From Lachnospiraceae bacterium (GTDB taxonomy: Bacteria; Bacillota; Clostridia; Lachnospirales; Lachnospiraceae), in assembly GCA_900754855.1 (NCBI GenBank), contig CAAEEI010000033.1, forward strand, positions 1 through 20,805: a stretch of DNA of 20,805 nt, read 5' to 3'. Shown here one piece after another: positions 1-6,684 of the stretch (positions within the stretch are counted from its first letter, which is position 1; each line of letters begins with the position of its first letter). The notes under the pieces are model-generated. The model searched no databases, was not told the DNA's origin, and saw only the letters and a list, made by a program, of their open reading frames with translations. Both the position numbers and the translations under genes were made by a program.

Positions 1-702
1 CAGGCTGTATCCATGGTGGAACCTCTTTTAGAAGAAAAAACCGGCGGAAAACTGAACAGCCGCTGGCTCAGTCTTCGGCTTCTCTATGAAGATGCTTCTC
101 TGATTCACGAGCTTTCCGATTACATGGGACATGATTTTTTTCAGGATCAGGAACTGCATGGGGGAATCACCTTAACCCGAAAACAATTAAAGAGAGCATT
201 TCCCAATAAAGAGGTGTGGAATGACGCCATTGTTGCCGCGCTGGTTTCCACCGCAGAGAAACTCAGCCGGGAAACCGTCACCCTTCCCCCGGCCTCTTAT
301 CACCAAAAGGATCTGGCCATTGACCGCATCCTGACCAGCCGGCTTACCGGGTTTCCTCTCATGCTGCTTTTACTGGCGGTCATTTTCTGGATTACCATAT
401 CCGGCGCCAATTATCCTTCCTCCCTGCTGGCCGATTTTTTCTTCCATGTACAGGACTCCCTGAGCGCACTTTTTTTTTCCCTGCATGCCCCCGACTGGCT
501 TCACGGCCTTCTGGTTCTTGGCCTTTACCGGGTTCTTGCCTGGGTCGTCTCTGTTATGCTGCCGCCGATGGCCATTTTCTTCCCTCTGTTTACGCTGCTG
601 GAAGACGCCGGCTATCTGCCCCGGATTGCCTATAATCTGGATAAACCTTTCCAATGCTGCAGAGCCTGCGGAAAACAGGCGCTGACCATGTGCATGGGCT
701 TT
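1..702 (+). pseudogene. feoB: feoB, left part: ferrous iron transporter B, interrupted by element A
   Basis: FeoB is the inner-membrane GTP-dependent Fe2+ importer. The frame is open from base 1, so the gene starts upstream and its GTPase domain lies outside the window. The visible part covers the helical linker after the GTPase domain and the first membrane segments: a hydrophobic stretch at about residues 115-131 counted from base 13, and another at about 163-195. It then has the conserved LLEDAGYLPRIAYNLDKPF region with CRACGKQALTMCMGF. The match ends at 702, inside the family motif MGFGCNA. Beyond that the frame runs into element A and stops at 850-852 after about 50 foreign residues, giving a truncated protein without most of the transport core. 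The remainder is at 16530-17383 in a compatible frame. The FeoB assignment is firm from the motifs. Confidence 0.95.
686..702 (+). repeat. Left attachment repeat of element A (17-bp direct repeat)
   Basis: CCATGTGCATGGGCTTT is present here and identically at 16530-16546. The flanking bases differ on both sides (a/c here, t/g there), so the repeat is exactly 17 bp. It holds an inverted repeat, CCATG and CATGG, around a central TG at 691-692. This is the layout expected for a serine-recombinase site with a 2-bp core. It lies within feoB codons for T-M-C-M-G-F. Confidence 0.9.
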
Positions 703-741
703 CTCCTGTTCTTTCCCCTGTCCCAAATTCTCCGTTATCTT

Positions 742-1359
742 TTATTGGTTTTCTGCTCTCCGTGGAGTAATAAACCATTTTTCTTTTCTTCCCTGCCCGG
801 TAATCCGGTTCAGATCCACCGGCCCTTCTATCCCCGGACAGCTTCCCTTTGACGTAAACTGCTGAAGATCTGCTCCCTCATGACAGGGATATGCCGGATC
901 GTATCGCCCGGTATTTCTCCCATATCTGGCTTCCCACCAGGCGCATTTTCGCGGTCTTTGCCGGATGATTTCCCGGTATCGTCCATATTGGGCATACATG
1001 GTATACAGCATCATTTTATGCTCCTGTTTTCTCAGATACTCCAATGCCCGCTTTACTTCTGCCGGTGCGTTTCCATCTTCCACATCCAGAACATACCCCA
1101 CAAAATTTTTTCCAATTTTATGCTTACAGGTCTGCACCAGGAACTCCGCCTGCTCCCTCTCCTTCCCCCGGTTTAAATAGGCATACAACCAATAAGGAAT
1201 TCCTTTTTTCTCACATTTTCGGATAACCTCTTCCAATGTGCTATCCACATAGGTCGTCCCCTGAGTCGCCTTACTGATCAAAAAGGGACAGTACCTTCTG
1301 ACATCCTTCCATCTTCTCACTTCTTCATAATGAGAAATATCCGGATAATATTTTGTCAT
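742..1359 (-). CDS. GH25 family lysozyme (muramidase)
   Basis: This 205-residue protein matches glycoside hydrolase family 25, which cleaves the MurNAc-GlcNAc bond of peptidoglycan. The N-terminal YYPDISHY holds the family's first acidic position. YVLDVEDG near residue 90 carries the DxE catalytic pair, and the C-terminal part has WWEARYG and DLQQFTSKG followed by PVDLNR. It is near the length of a single GH25 domain. There is no signal peptide and no separate wall-binding domain, as in many phage endolysins, so release would need a holin or lysis; neither is visible. The start has a GAAGGAAAG ribosome site just upstream. It is the only cargo protein of element A, transcribed away from the recombinase, with its stop about 40 bp from the left repeat. 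The short basic tail after DLNR is unusual. Confidence 0.88.
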   Translation of the reverse strand: MTKYYPDISHYEEVRRWKDVRRYCPFLISKATQGTTYVDSTLEEVIRKCEKKGIPYWLYAYLNRGKEREQAEFLVQTCKHKIGKNFVGYVLDVEDGNAPAEVKRALEYLRKQEHKMMLYTMYAQYGRYREIIRQRPRKCAWWEARYGRNTGRYDPAYPCHEGADLQQFTSKGSCPGIEGPVDLNRITGQGRKEKWFITPRRAENQ

Positions 1360-1555
1360 TTTCTTTCCTTCTTTCTTTTCCTGTTGCAGGAATATGATTA
1401 TCCCTGTACTTTATCATATCCTCCTTCCCTGTTTTGGTTCATTTTTCGACGAAACTATCTTTTTTCTTTTCCTGTCTTTTACTTTTGTTCTTTTTCCTTA
1501 AGATTTATTCAGATAATCTTCACTTTTTGCTCACAGACTGTTCACAAAATACCGG

Positions 1556-1655
1556 TAGAATATAGTCATCAGTTAAGCAAACAAGTTTTTATTTGATAGA
1601 TTTTTTCATACTTTTCTCTCCTCGAAAACCGGTCGATCGACCGGTTTTCTTTTTG
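1556..1655 (+). ncRNA. Candidate small RNA of element A, paralogous to the locus at 17508-17606
   Basis: The layout is -10-like TAGAAT (1556-1561), start near 1567, an imperfect 5' hairpin (1568-1597, ATCA...TGAT with A/T pairs inside), a 25-nt pyrimidine-rich segment (1596-1620), then a terminator with a 24-bp perfect palindrome (1625-1648) and T-tract. The 25-nt segment is identical to 17549-17573 next to feoB. The surrounding hairpin and terminator differ in sequence but keep order and spacing; from CACAAA at the promoter through the -10 to CATCA the two loci align without gaps. No reading frame is shared on the plus strand. A short unpaired core between a hairpin and a terminator is typical of an antisense regulatory RNA. 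I do not recognise a named family. The alternative, a micro-ORF on the minus strand, is less consistent with the terminator polarity. Confidence 0.6.
1625..1655 (+). terminator. Rho-independent terminator of the element A small RNA
   Basis: AAAACCGGTCG and CGACCGGTTTT form a perfect palindrome (1625-1648) followed by CTTTTTG. It ends transcription before the recombinase gene, so the recombinase needs its own promoter between about 1656 and 1722. Confidence 0.8.
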
Positions 1656-1738
1656 TGTTTCTCGGCTCTTCTTCCGCCCCTTTTCTGACATAACCTTTGC
1701 GCGTCTTTCCTATAGTATAGGGAAGGAGTGTGATTATC

Positions 1739-2227
1739 ATGAAAAAAACTGCCTGCTACGTTCGGGTATCCACAGAAAATCAGCGGGAAAACTACAGCAT
1801 AGACGAACAAATCGCCCGGCTTCAGGGATTTTGCCGGGCGAAAGATCTTACCATAATGAAAATATATAATGATGCCGGCTACTCCGGCGGTCATTTGCAA
1901 AGACCTGCTTTACAGCAGATGCTCCGCCACCTTGACGATTTTGATGTTGTCGTCGTTTATAAACTGGATCGTCTCTCCCGCAGCCAGAAAGACACCCTGT
2001 TGCTCATTGAAGACCACTTTCTTTCCAGAGGCATTGATTTCATTTCTGTCTGCGAAAATTTTGATACCTCCTCTCCTCTGGGCAGAGCCATGATCGGGAT
2101 TCTCTCCGTTTTTGCTCAATTGGAAAAAGAGCAGATTACCGAACGCTTCACCATGGGACGCATCGGCCGGGCAAAAAACGGATATTATCACGGAGGCCCT
2201 GTGGCGCCTACCGGTTACGACTATGTG
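1739..2227 (+). pseudogene. Recombinase A, N-terminal part: serine recombinase split by element B
   Basis: Codons 1-163 of a serine recombinase, the enzyme expected to move element A. It begins MKKTACYVRVSTENQ, with the nucleophile Ser11 in the YVRVST motif. DAGYSGG, VVVYKLDRLSRSQKDT and LSVFAQLEKEQITER complete the catalytic domain. The text then enters the second domain (NGYYHGGPVAPTGYDYV) and stops matching at 2227. The ATG at 1739 is preferred over an upstream in-frame GTG at 1730 because AAGGAG at 1723-1728 is well spaced from it. The frame continues into element B and stops at 2320 after about 31 unrelated residues. The missing part lies at 15847-16476. As it stands the product keeps the catalytic fold but lacks most DNA-binding domains, so it is probably inactive. 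Confidence 0.92.
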
Positions 2228-3827
2228 TTTGGTCGTTACTATTTGGATCGGTTTTGTTCCTGTTATTCATGTTGCTTGCATTGCTCTTATGCTCTGCGGA
2301 AGTATCTTCTATTAATATAGTCTCGTCTGAACCTGAATCTCCCAGCAGACGCAGGTAAATGTCTACCTTTCCCTCTTTATCTACTTCGATTTTCTGGATT
2401 AGTCGTTTCAATTGCTGATTTGTCATCTGATGAACGTCTGTAATGTCCTCGATTTCTTTAAAGGTATGGTTCAGGATATTCTCCAGTTGTTCACCTTTCG
2501 TCAAAGGAGAAGATACCCGCTTTAATTCATTTTCCAGACGCTCGATTTCCTTACGCATACCACCAATTTTCCCATTCAGTTCTTCACGGGAAATCAAATC
2601 ATCGGTATACATATCCATATATTTCTGTCGCATTCTCTGCAATCTGGCAATCTGCAAATTCAGTTCCTTCTCATACTCTGTATTTTCATCCTTTGCTTTA
2701 TACACTCTCTGGTATTCTTTCACCACGTAGTCCATCACTTTATTTTTTTGCTGCAGAATCCGATGAAAATATCCCTGTAAAACCCGGATTAATTCTTCTT
2801 CATCTACAGTGGTTTTATCTGGACAGCTATCTGCTCCTTTTCCGTTTCTTCCAGAGCAAGCCCAACGCACATACGTATGTTTATACGTACGCACGGTTCT
2901 GCGAAAAGACCAGCCACATTCTTTACATTTTATCAATGTCGAAAACAAATATTTATTGCTTTGCCGCTCATGGCTCTGATGAAAAGCATCCTTTCTTCCC
3001 CGACGAATTTCCTGTGCTTTTTCAAACACTGCCTCTTCAATCATACGAAGTTCCGGTCGTTCCACCACAATCCATTCCGTCTCATCCTTTTCTCTTCGCC
3101 GTCCGGTCAGAAAATCACTGATTTCCTGCTTTCCATTGATAATCTTTCCGGTATAAATCTCATTGGTCAAAATCCTGCAGATGGCATTCTGGCTCCATTG
3201 GCAGTTTCTCTTTGTCCGATGCCCTTTTTCATTCAGCATCCTGGAAATCCTGGCAGCGCCGTAACCTTCTTCGGTGTACCACTTGTAAATTTGTTTTACA
3301 ATCTTTGCTTCTTCTTTGTTGATCTCCAGATGAAAGTAATCTCCGATCGTTTTATCGTATCCGTACACGATATTGGGAACCCGCCCTTTTTCTGCATTCA
3401 CTTTCTTTCCAAATTTTACCCGCTTGGATGTATTGGCGCTTTCTTCCTGTGCCAGCGCCCCAAAGATGGTGAGAACAAACTCGCTGTTTCCCATGCTGGT
3501 CATATTGGCAGTAAGGAACTGTGTTTCGATTCCCAATGCCTTTAATTTGCGGACACTTTGTAAAAGATCTACGGTATTTCTGGCAAAACGAGAAATATCC
3601 TTGACGACAACCATAGCAAACATTCCCTTTTCTGCGTCAGCCATCATGCGGAGAAATTCCTTGCGGTTCTTAATTTTCGTTCCGGAAATCCCTTCGTCCG
3701 CATACAATTTTACCAGGACATCTCCGCTGCGCCGGGTGTATGCGGAGAAAAATTCCTTTTGGGCTTCCAGACTGTTGTGCTGGTCGGCTTTATCGGTGGA
3801 AACACGACAATAGGCTGCGATCTTCAT
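2208..3827 (-). CDS. Large serine integrase of element B
   Basis: A 539-residue large serine recombinase, expected to integrate and excise element B. The N-terminal resolvase domain (about 1-150) begins MKIAAYCRVSTDK with nucleophile Ser10, then YADEGISGT, VVVKDISRFARN and IFGALAQEES. The recombinase domain (about 155-270) has NIVYGYDK and RILTNEIYTGKI. A zinc ribbon (KCKECGW, then WACSGRNGKG and SCPD) and a coiled-coil region (about 380-440) follow. Length and domain order are normal. All expected parts are present, so it looks intact. The last several codons and the TAG stop lie in DNA of recombinase A beyond the element boundary, so the extreme C-terminus would differ in the excised circle. 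It is distinct in sequence from recombinase A. Confidence 0.95.
   Translation of the reverse strand: MKIAAYCRVSTDKADQHNSLEAQKEFFSAYTRRSGDVLVKLYADEGISGTKIKNRKEFLRMMADAEKGMFAMVVVKDISRFARNTVDLLQSVRKLKALGIETQFLTANMTSMGNSEFVLTIFGALAQEESANTSKRVKFGKKVNAEKGRVPNIVYGYDKTIGDYFHLEINKEEAKIVKQIYKWYTEEGYGAARISRMLNEKGHRTKRNCQWSQNAICRILTNEIYTGKIINGKQEISDFLTGRRREKDETEWIVVERPELRMIEEAVFEKAQEIRRGRKDAFHQSHERQSNKYLFSTLIKCKECGWSFRRTVRTYKHTYVRWACSGRNGKGADSCPDKTTVDEEELIRVLQGYFHRILQQKNKVMDYVVKEYQRVYKAKDENTEYEKELNLQIARLQRMRQKYMDMYTDDLISREELNGKIGGMRKEIERLENELKRVSSPLTKGEQLENILNHTFKEIEDITDVHQMTNQQLKRLIQKIEVDKEGKVDIYLRLLGDSGSDETILIEDTSAEHKSNASNMNNRNKTDPNSNDQTHSRNR
2214..2233. other. Left junction of element B (attL-like)
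   Basis: Recombinase A sequence ends here and element B begins. Aligned at an offset of 13,619 bp with 15833-15852, 12 of 20 positions match, including GTTAC at the left edge, a TG (2226-2227) and a GG (2231-2232). A cut at either the TG or the GG restores the recombinase frame. TG is preferred because it gives TATGTGCAC, similar to the element A target. The lack of a long duplication is usual for large serine integrases. Confidence 0.75.
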
Positions 3828-3881
3828 AGGATTGCCTCTCTGTATCTCTTTTATTTTCTGTTACATCTTTGACACTTTTCG

Positions 3882-4127
3882 TCACCTTTTTTCCGGCGCC
3901 TTTATCCCGGCCACCTCCAGTATTGCCCGTTCTACTTTCTTCTCATTCACTTCCATAAAAACTTTCAGGATGTAATCAGCGGTAGTTTCTGCCGTATTGG
4001 GATTATGAAACTGATACTTCAGTTTTTGCCTTGCCACGATAAACCACTGCCTCCCTTTCTGTGCTCTTTGTCCATGTCTATGAATTCTTCTGCATAAATA
4101 GTCCTGTCGATTCAGGATTTCTTTCAT
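3882..4127 (-). CDS. Small basic protein upstream of the integrase
   Basis: Predicted 81 residues if started at MKEILNRQD; the open frame extends to 4160 with no better start signal. It is rich in Arg, Lys and Gln in the first half, followed by NPNTAETTADYILKVFMEV and an amphipathic helix (NEKKVERAILEVAG). It lies about 55 bp upstream of the integrase on the same strand. I do not recognise a named family, though small proteins with a similar C-terminal half are, to my recollection, common beside recombinases in clostridial elements. Position and size would fit an accessory factor such as a recombination directionality factor, but nothing in the sequence proves this. The ribosome site is poor (AGGGA abuts the ATG), so the start is uncertain. 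Confidence 0.55.
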   Translation of the reverse strand: MKEILNRQDYLCRRIHRHGQRAQKGRQWFIVARQKLKYQFHNPNTAETTADYILKVFMEVNEKKVERAILEVAGIKAPEKR

Positions 4128-4166
4128 TCCCTGCTTTTTTGCTCTTCCGCATCTCCACATACAAAA

Positions 4167-4242
4167 AGCCCGGTCATTGTACCGACCCCCAAAAGGCAGA
4201 CCTAAAAATCTGACGACTGGGGTCGATATACATTACCGAGCT
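4167..4242 (-). terminator. Long hairpin terminator after the zinc-ribbon gene
   Basis: A 76-base imperfect hairpin: GACCCC pairs with GGGGTC, with TGTA/TACA, GGT/ACC and AGC/GCT outside and CAGA/TCTG inside. On the minus strand it ends in GGGCTTTTTG, fitting termination of the GGDEF-zinc-ribbon transcript. On the plus strand it is followed by CTTTTCC, so weak action in both directions is possible. It is longer than most simple terminators. Confidence 0.65.
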
Positions 4243-4250
4243 TTTCCTCA

Positions 4251-4625
4251 TCAATTTAATTTTTCTCCGCATTGGGGACAAAACGCAAAATCTTCGTCCG
4301 TCTCATATCCGCATTTCCGGCAACACTTTTTGCCAGCAAGGAGCGGTTCCTCCCGAAAAGGCAGCCTGTCCATCGCAATCTGCGTACATCTTCCTTTTGC
4401 GATTTCTCTTCCTGTATCTTCGGCAAGATCACGGGTTGCCCCGCAGCAGCTCATCTGGATCACGTAATGTCTGTTCCACTTTAACACCGGGATAAAGAAT
4501 AAGGAAAGACAGGTATATATTTCGATGACCTGCACATGTCCATACTGACCGCAATACGGGCAGATGACCACCTGATCAAAATCCAGCTTTCGCTGTCCTG
4601 TCGAAATTCCCATAATAAAAAACAC
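4251..4625 (-). CDS. Zinc-ribbon protein of unknown function
   Basis: A 124-residue protein if started at GTG (4625), which has AAGAAGGG at good spacing; this gives an N-terminus VFFIMGISTGQ. The open frame reaches 4658 but without a ribosome site. It has a CPYCG pair near residue 25, a hydrophobic stretch YTCLSLFFIPVLKW that could insert in a membrane, MSCCGATRDL, and a C-terminal double-CxxC zinc ribbon (CRKCGYETDEDFAFCPQCG). Proteins with this layout occur widely in Clostridia without known function. The stop of the GGDEF gene is 33 bp upstream, so the two are probably co-transcribed and end at the hairpin at 4167-4242. Confidence 0.75.
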   Translation of the reverse strand: MFFIMGISTGQRKLDFDQVVICPYCGQYGHVQVIEIYTCLSLFFIPVLKWNRHYVIQMSCCGATRDLAEDTGREIAKGRCTQIAMDRLPFREEPLLAGKKCCRKCGYETDEDFAFCPQCGEKLN

Positions 4626-4658
4626 GATTTTCCCTTCTTTCTTCTTCCTGCCATCCAC

Positions 4659-6505
4659 TTATTGCCCGTCATACAACCGGTATCCATTTTTTCTGGTTCG
4701 TTTCACTTCATAAAACACCTGGTCAGATTTTCTGTACAGTTCCTGGAAAATGCTTCCCTGCTCCGGCGCAATGGCAATACCAAAAGAAGCGGAGATGGTC
4801 ACGGCTTTCCCGTCTTTCTGGTATGTTTTGTTTAATTCCTCTCCCAGCTCTTTAAAAATATTCTCCACCGAAGAAAATTCCTGCACATTTAAAAGCATAA
4901 AGACAAACTCGTCTCCGCCCAGTCTGCCAATAATATCGTCCCGACGGATTTTCTTTCGCAGCGTATCGGCAACGTCCTTCAGCACCCGGTCTCCACATTG
5001 ATGGCCAAATGTATCGTTGATTTCTTTAAAATTATCCAGATCCATCAGCGCAAAAATATGCTTTCCTTCCATGGCCCATAAGGATTCCAGAAAGGTGTCG
5101 ACTTTTATTTTTACGGTTTCCGCATTATAAAGTCCCGTCAGTCCATCTTTTTCCGCTCTTTCCTGTAATTCTAACTCCTTCTTCTTTTTCTCATCAATAT
5201 CATTGATGAAAATCAGCGCCTGTACATGATGTTCCAGGTCATCACGCATCAGATAGATCATGCAGGATACCCAGATCTCTTTCCCCTGTTGCAGCATTTT
5301 AAACTGTATATTGAAAGACTCTTTTCCCTGATGATATTCATTGAGAAGATTTCTTTCTGACAACTGACCGATCACATTTTTTCTCCCGTTTTCTTTCATC
5401 TGTGAAAAAATATTTTCTTTAAGATATTTTCGATAAGTAACCGGCTTTTTCAGCTTAACCCCGTTTTCTTCTACCACCATTCCTTTTTTCAGATCGGTTT
5501 TCCAGGCCATAAAGGCATCGGCATTCAACGCATCCTGAATTCGTTGTTTTTCCTTTAACTGCTCTTCCTGTATCCGTTTATGATACCAGGAAAGGCCCAG
5601 AATAAAGAGGACGAATGCCAGCGCAATTTCTGCGGACATATACAGTACCTGCACATTGATTTCTTCCATCTGTTCCTTGATATATTTTCGATTGATCGTT
5701 GTGAAAATATAATAATCCTCAAGCCCCAACGACGCATAGTAAGAAACTCTTTCTTCCTTACCCATACGAAAAGTAAAATGCCCGGAACGATGTTCGGCCA
5801 TGTCTTCTTTCAACTGTTCAATGCTTCCCTGAAGAAATGTATATTGTTTCAGATCGTCCCATGCATTTTTATGGTCAACCAGAGCCTCCTTGCTGGTCCC
5901 TTCCACCAGATAATTTCCCTTGGAATCTACGATCTGGGTGTAAATTTTTCCATCGGACTCGTTATCCAGCATATCGGTAATGGTATCTGTCCCCAATACG
6001 CCAAAGGTAATTCCTCTGACTTTTTCCCCTTTTTTTGGTACCGCAATAATCTGAATTTCCTTATTGTTGATGACTTTAGACATCAGAATATCCGAAACGG
6101 TGGAAGTCCCTTTTATGGCCTGCTGAAAATAAGTCCTGTCCTTAATCTGCGTGCGATTCCCCGATGAATCGATGGAATTTCCTTCCAAATCCGCAATGCC
6201 GATGTAATCAAAATTACTCACCTGCGAAAGCAGTTTGATCTGACTGACTACCGTCTCGTCTTCCACAGAAGAAAGATCACTTAATGATTCCGCCAGAAAC
6301 TTTAAATTGGAAATCATACTCGCATATCTTTTCTGCATATCGCTGATGACCGACTGAGAGGCATTTTTTATTTCTGCTGTTTTTCTTCCGATGCCATGGC
6401 GAAGTATTTCGCATCAAAGCGATAAAACGTGTGTACCATCAACAGAAGGGAAATCACGACAACCACAACCATGACCTTTCTCTTCCGACGTTCTGCTTTT
6501 TTCAT
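4659..6505 (-). pseudogene. Membrane diguanylate cyclase (GGDEF), frameshifted near the N-terminus
   Basis: The long frame (4659-6338, 559 residues) has an extracytoplasmic sensor of dCache type, a membrane segment at about 226-247 (VLYMSAEIALAFVLFILGL), a PAS-like linker and a C-terminal GGDEF domain. The signature RLGGDEF is intact, with RRDD at the inhibitory RxxD position, so the catalytic half should make c-di-GMP. The first membrane segment lies in another frame: from ATG at 6505, after a very strong GGAGGAGG site, the protein reads MKKAERRKRKVMVVVVV and stops at 6368-6370. Both frames are open over about 6371-6413, and one base added in the T-run at 6380-6384 would join them into a protein of about 615 residues. 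The cause could be mutation, phase variation or sequencing error. The downstream half might still be made from an internal start. Confidence 0.8.
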
Positions 6506-6550
6506 ACGCTTCCTCCTCCCCCTCTCTTATGCTTTTTTATTATCTTTTAT

Positions 6551-6556
6551 ATTATA
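6551..6556 (-). promoter_or_regulatory. Candidate -10 of the GGDEF gene
   Basis: On the minus strand this reads TATAAT, preceded by CGTG, about 45 bp before the ATG at 6505. No good -35 is present at 17 bp. It lies between the divergent GGDEF and MATE genes. Confidence 0.4.
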
Positions 6557-6611
6557 CACGAATTACTCCGTCTATCGTTATATTTTCTTTAAATTTCCCA
6601 AAAATTTTTCC

Positions 6612-6640
6612 TTGCCTGCCGGATACAGATAAGGTATGCT
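6612..6640 (+). promoter_or_regulatory. Promoter of the MATE gene
   Basis: TTGCCT (6612-6617), a 17-bp spacer and TATGCT (6635-6640) place the transcript start near 6647. This is after or at the first ATG of the open frame (6646), which favours the internal start at 6685. Confidence 0.6.
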
Positions 6641-6684
6641 AATGCATGGAAAATAGAAAAATCTGTATCATGGGGGGTACTGTA

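Larger units (their letters stand above)
1360..1738. other. Intergenic region of element A between lysozyme and recombinase genes
   Basis: No protein gene is supported here. It holds the lysozyme ribosome site (about 1362-1372), an inverted repeat AAGATT/AATCTT (about 1500-1520), the small-RNA locus with its terminator (1566-1655) and the recombinase ribosome site (1723-1728). A possible -10 for the recombinase is TATAGT at 1711-1716, but its -35 is not convincing. No clear lysozyme promoter could be picked out. Confidence 0.6.

Noticed and set aside
703..852. Continuation of the feoB frame for 50 codons past the repeat
   Set aside because: These codons are element A DNA read in the feoB frame, part of it opposite the lysozyme gene; they have no FeoB similarity.
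1325..1417. A 30-codon minus-strand ORF overlapping the lysozyme start, with GGAGG just upstream
   Set aside because: The ribosome site is only 2 nt from the ATG and the peptide (MIKYRDNHIPATG...) resembles nothing I know; it may be chance.
2228..2320. C-terminal extension of the recombinase A frame
   Set aside because: It is element B sequence antisense to the end of integrase B, not recombinase sequence.
2877..3813. Long plus-strand open frames opposite integrase B
   Set aside because: They are antisense shadows of the integrase gene, with no ribosome sites and no recognisable protein features.
4167..4242. Small inverted-repeat transposon (MITE) or integron attC site
   Set aside because: The hairpin has no target-site duplication or attC core motifs, and its minus-strand T-tract after the zinc-ribbon gene fits a terminator better.
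5580..6167. 195-codon plus-strand frame opposite the GGDEF gene
   Set aside because: Antisense shadow; composition follows the codon structure of the true gene.
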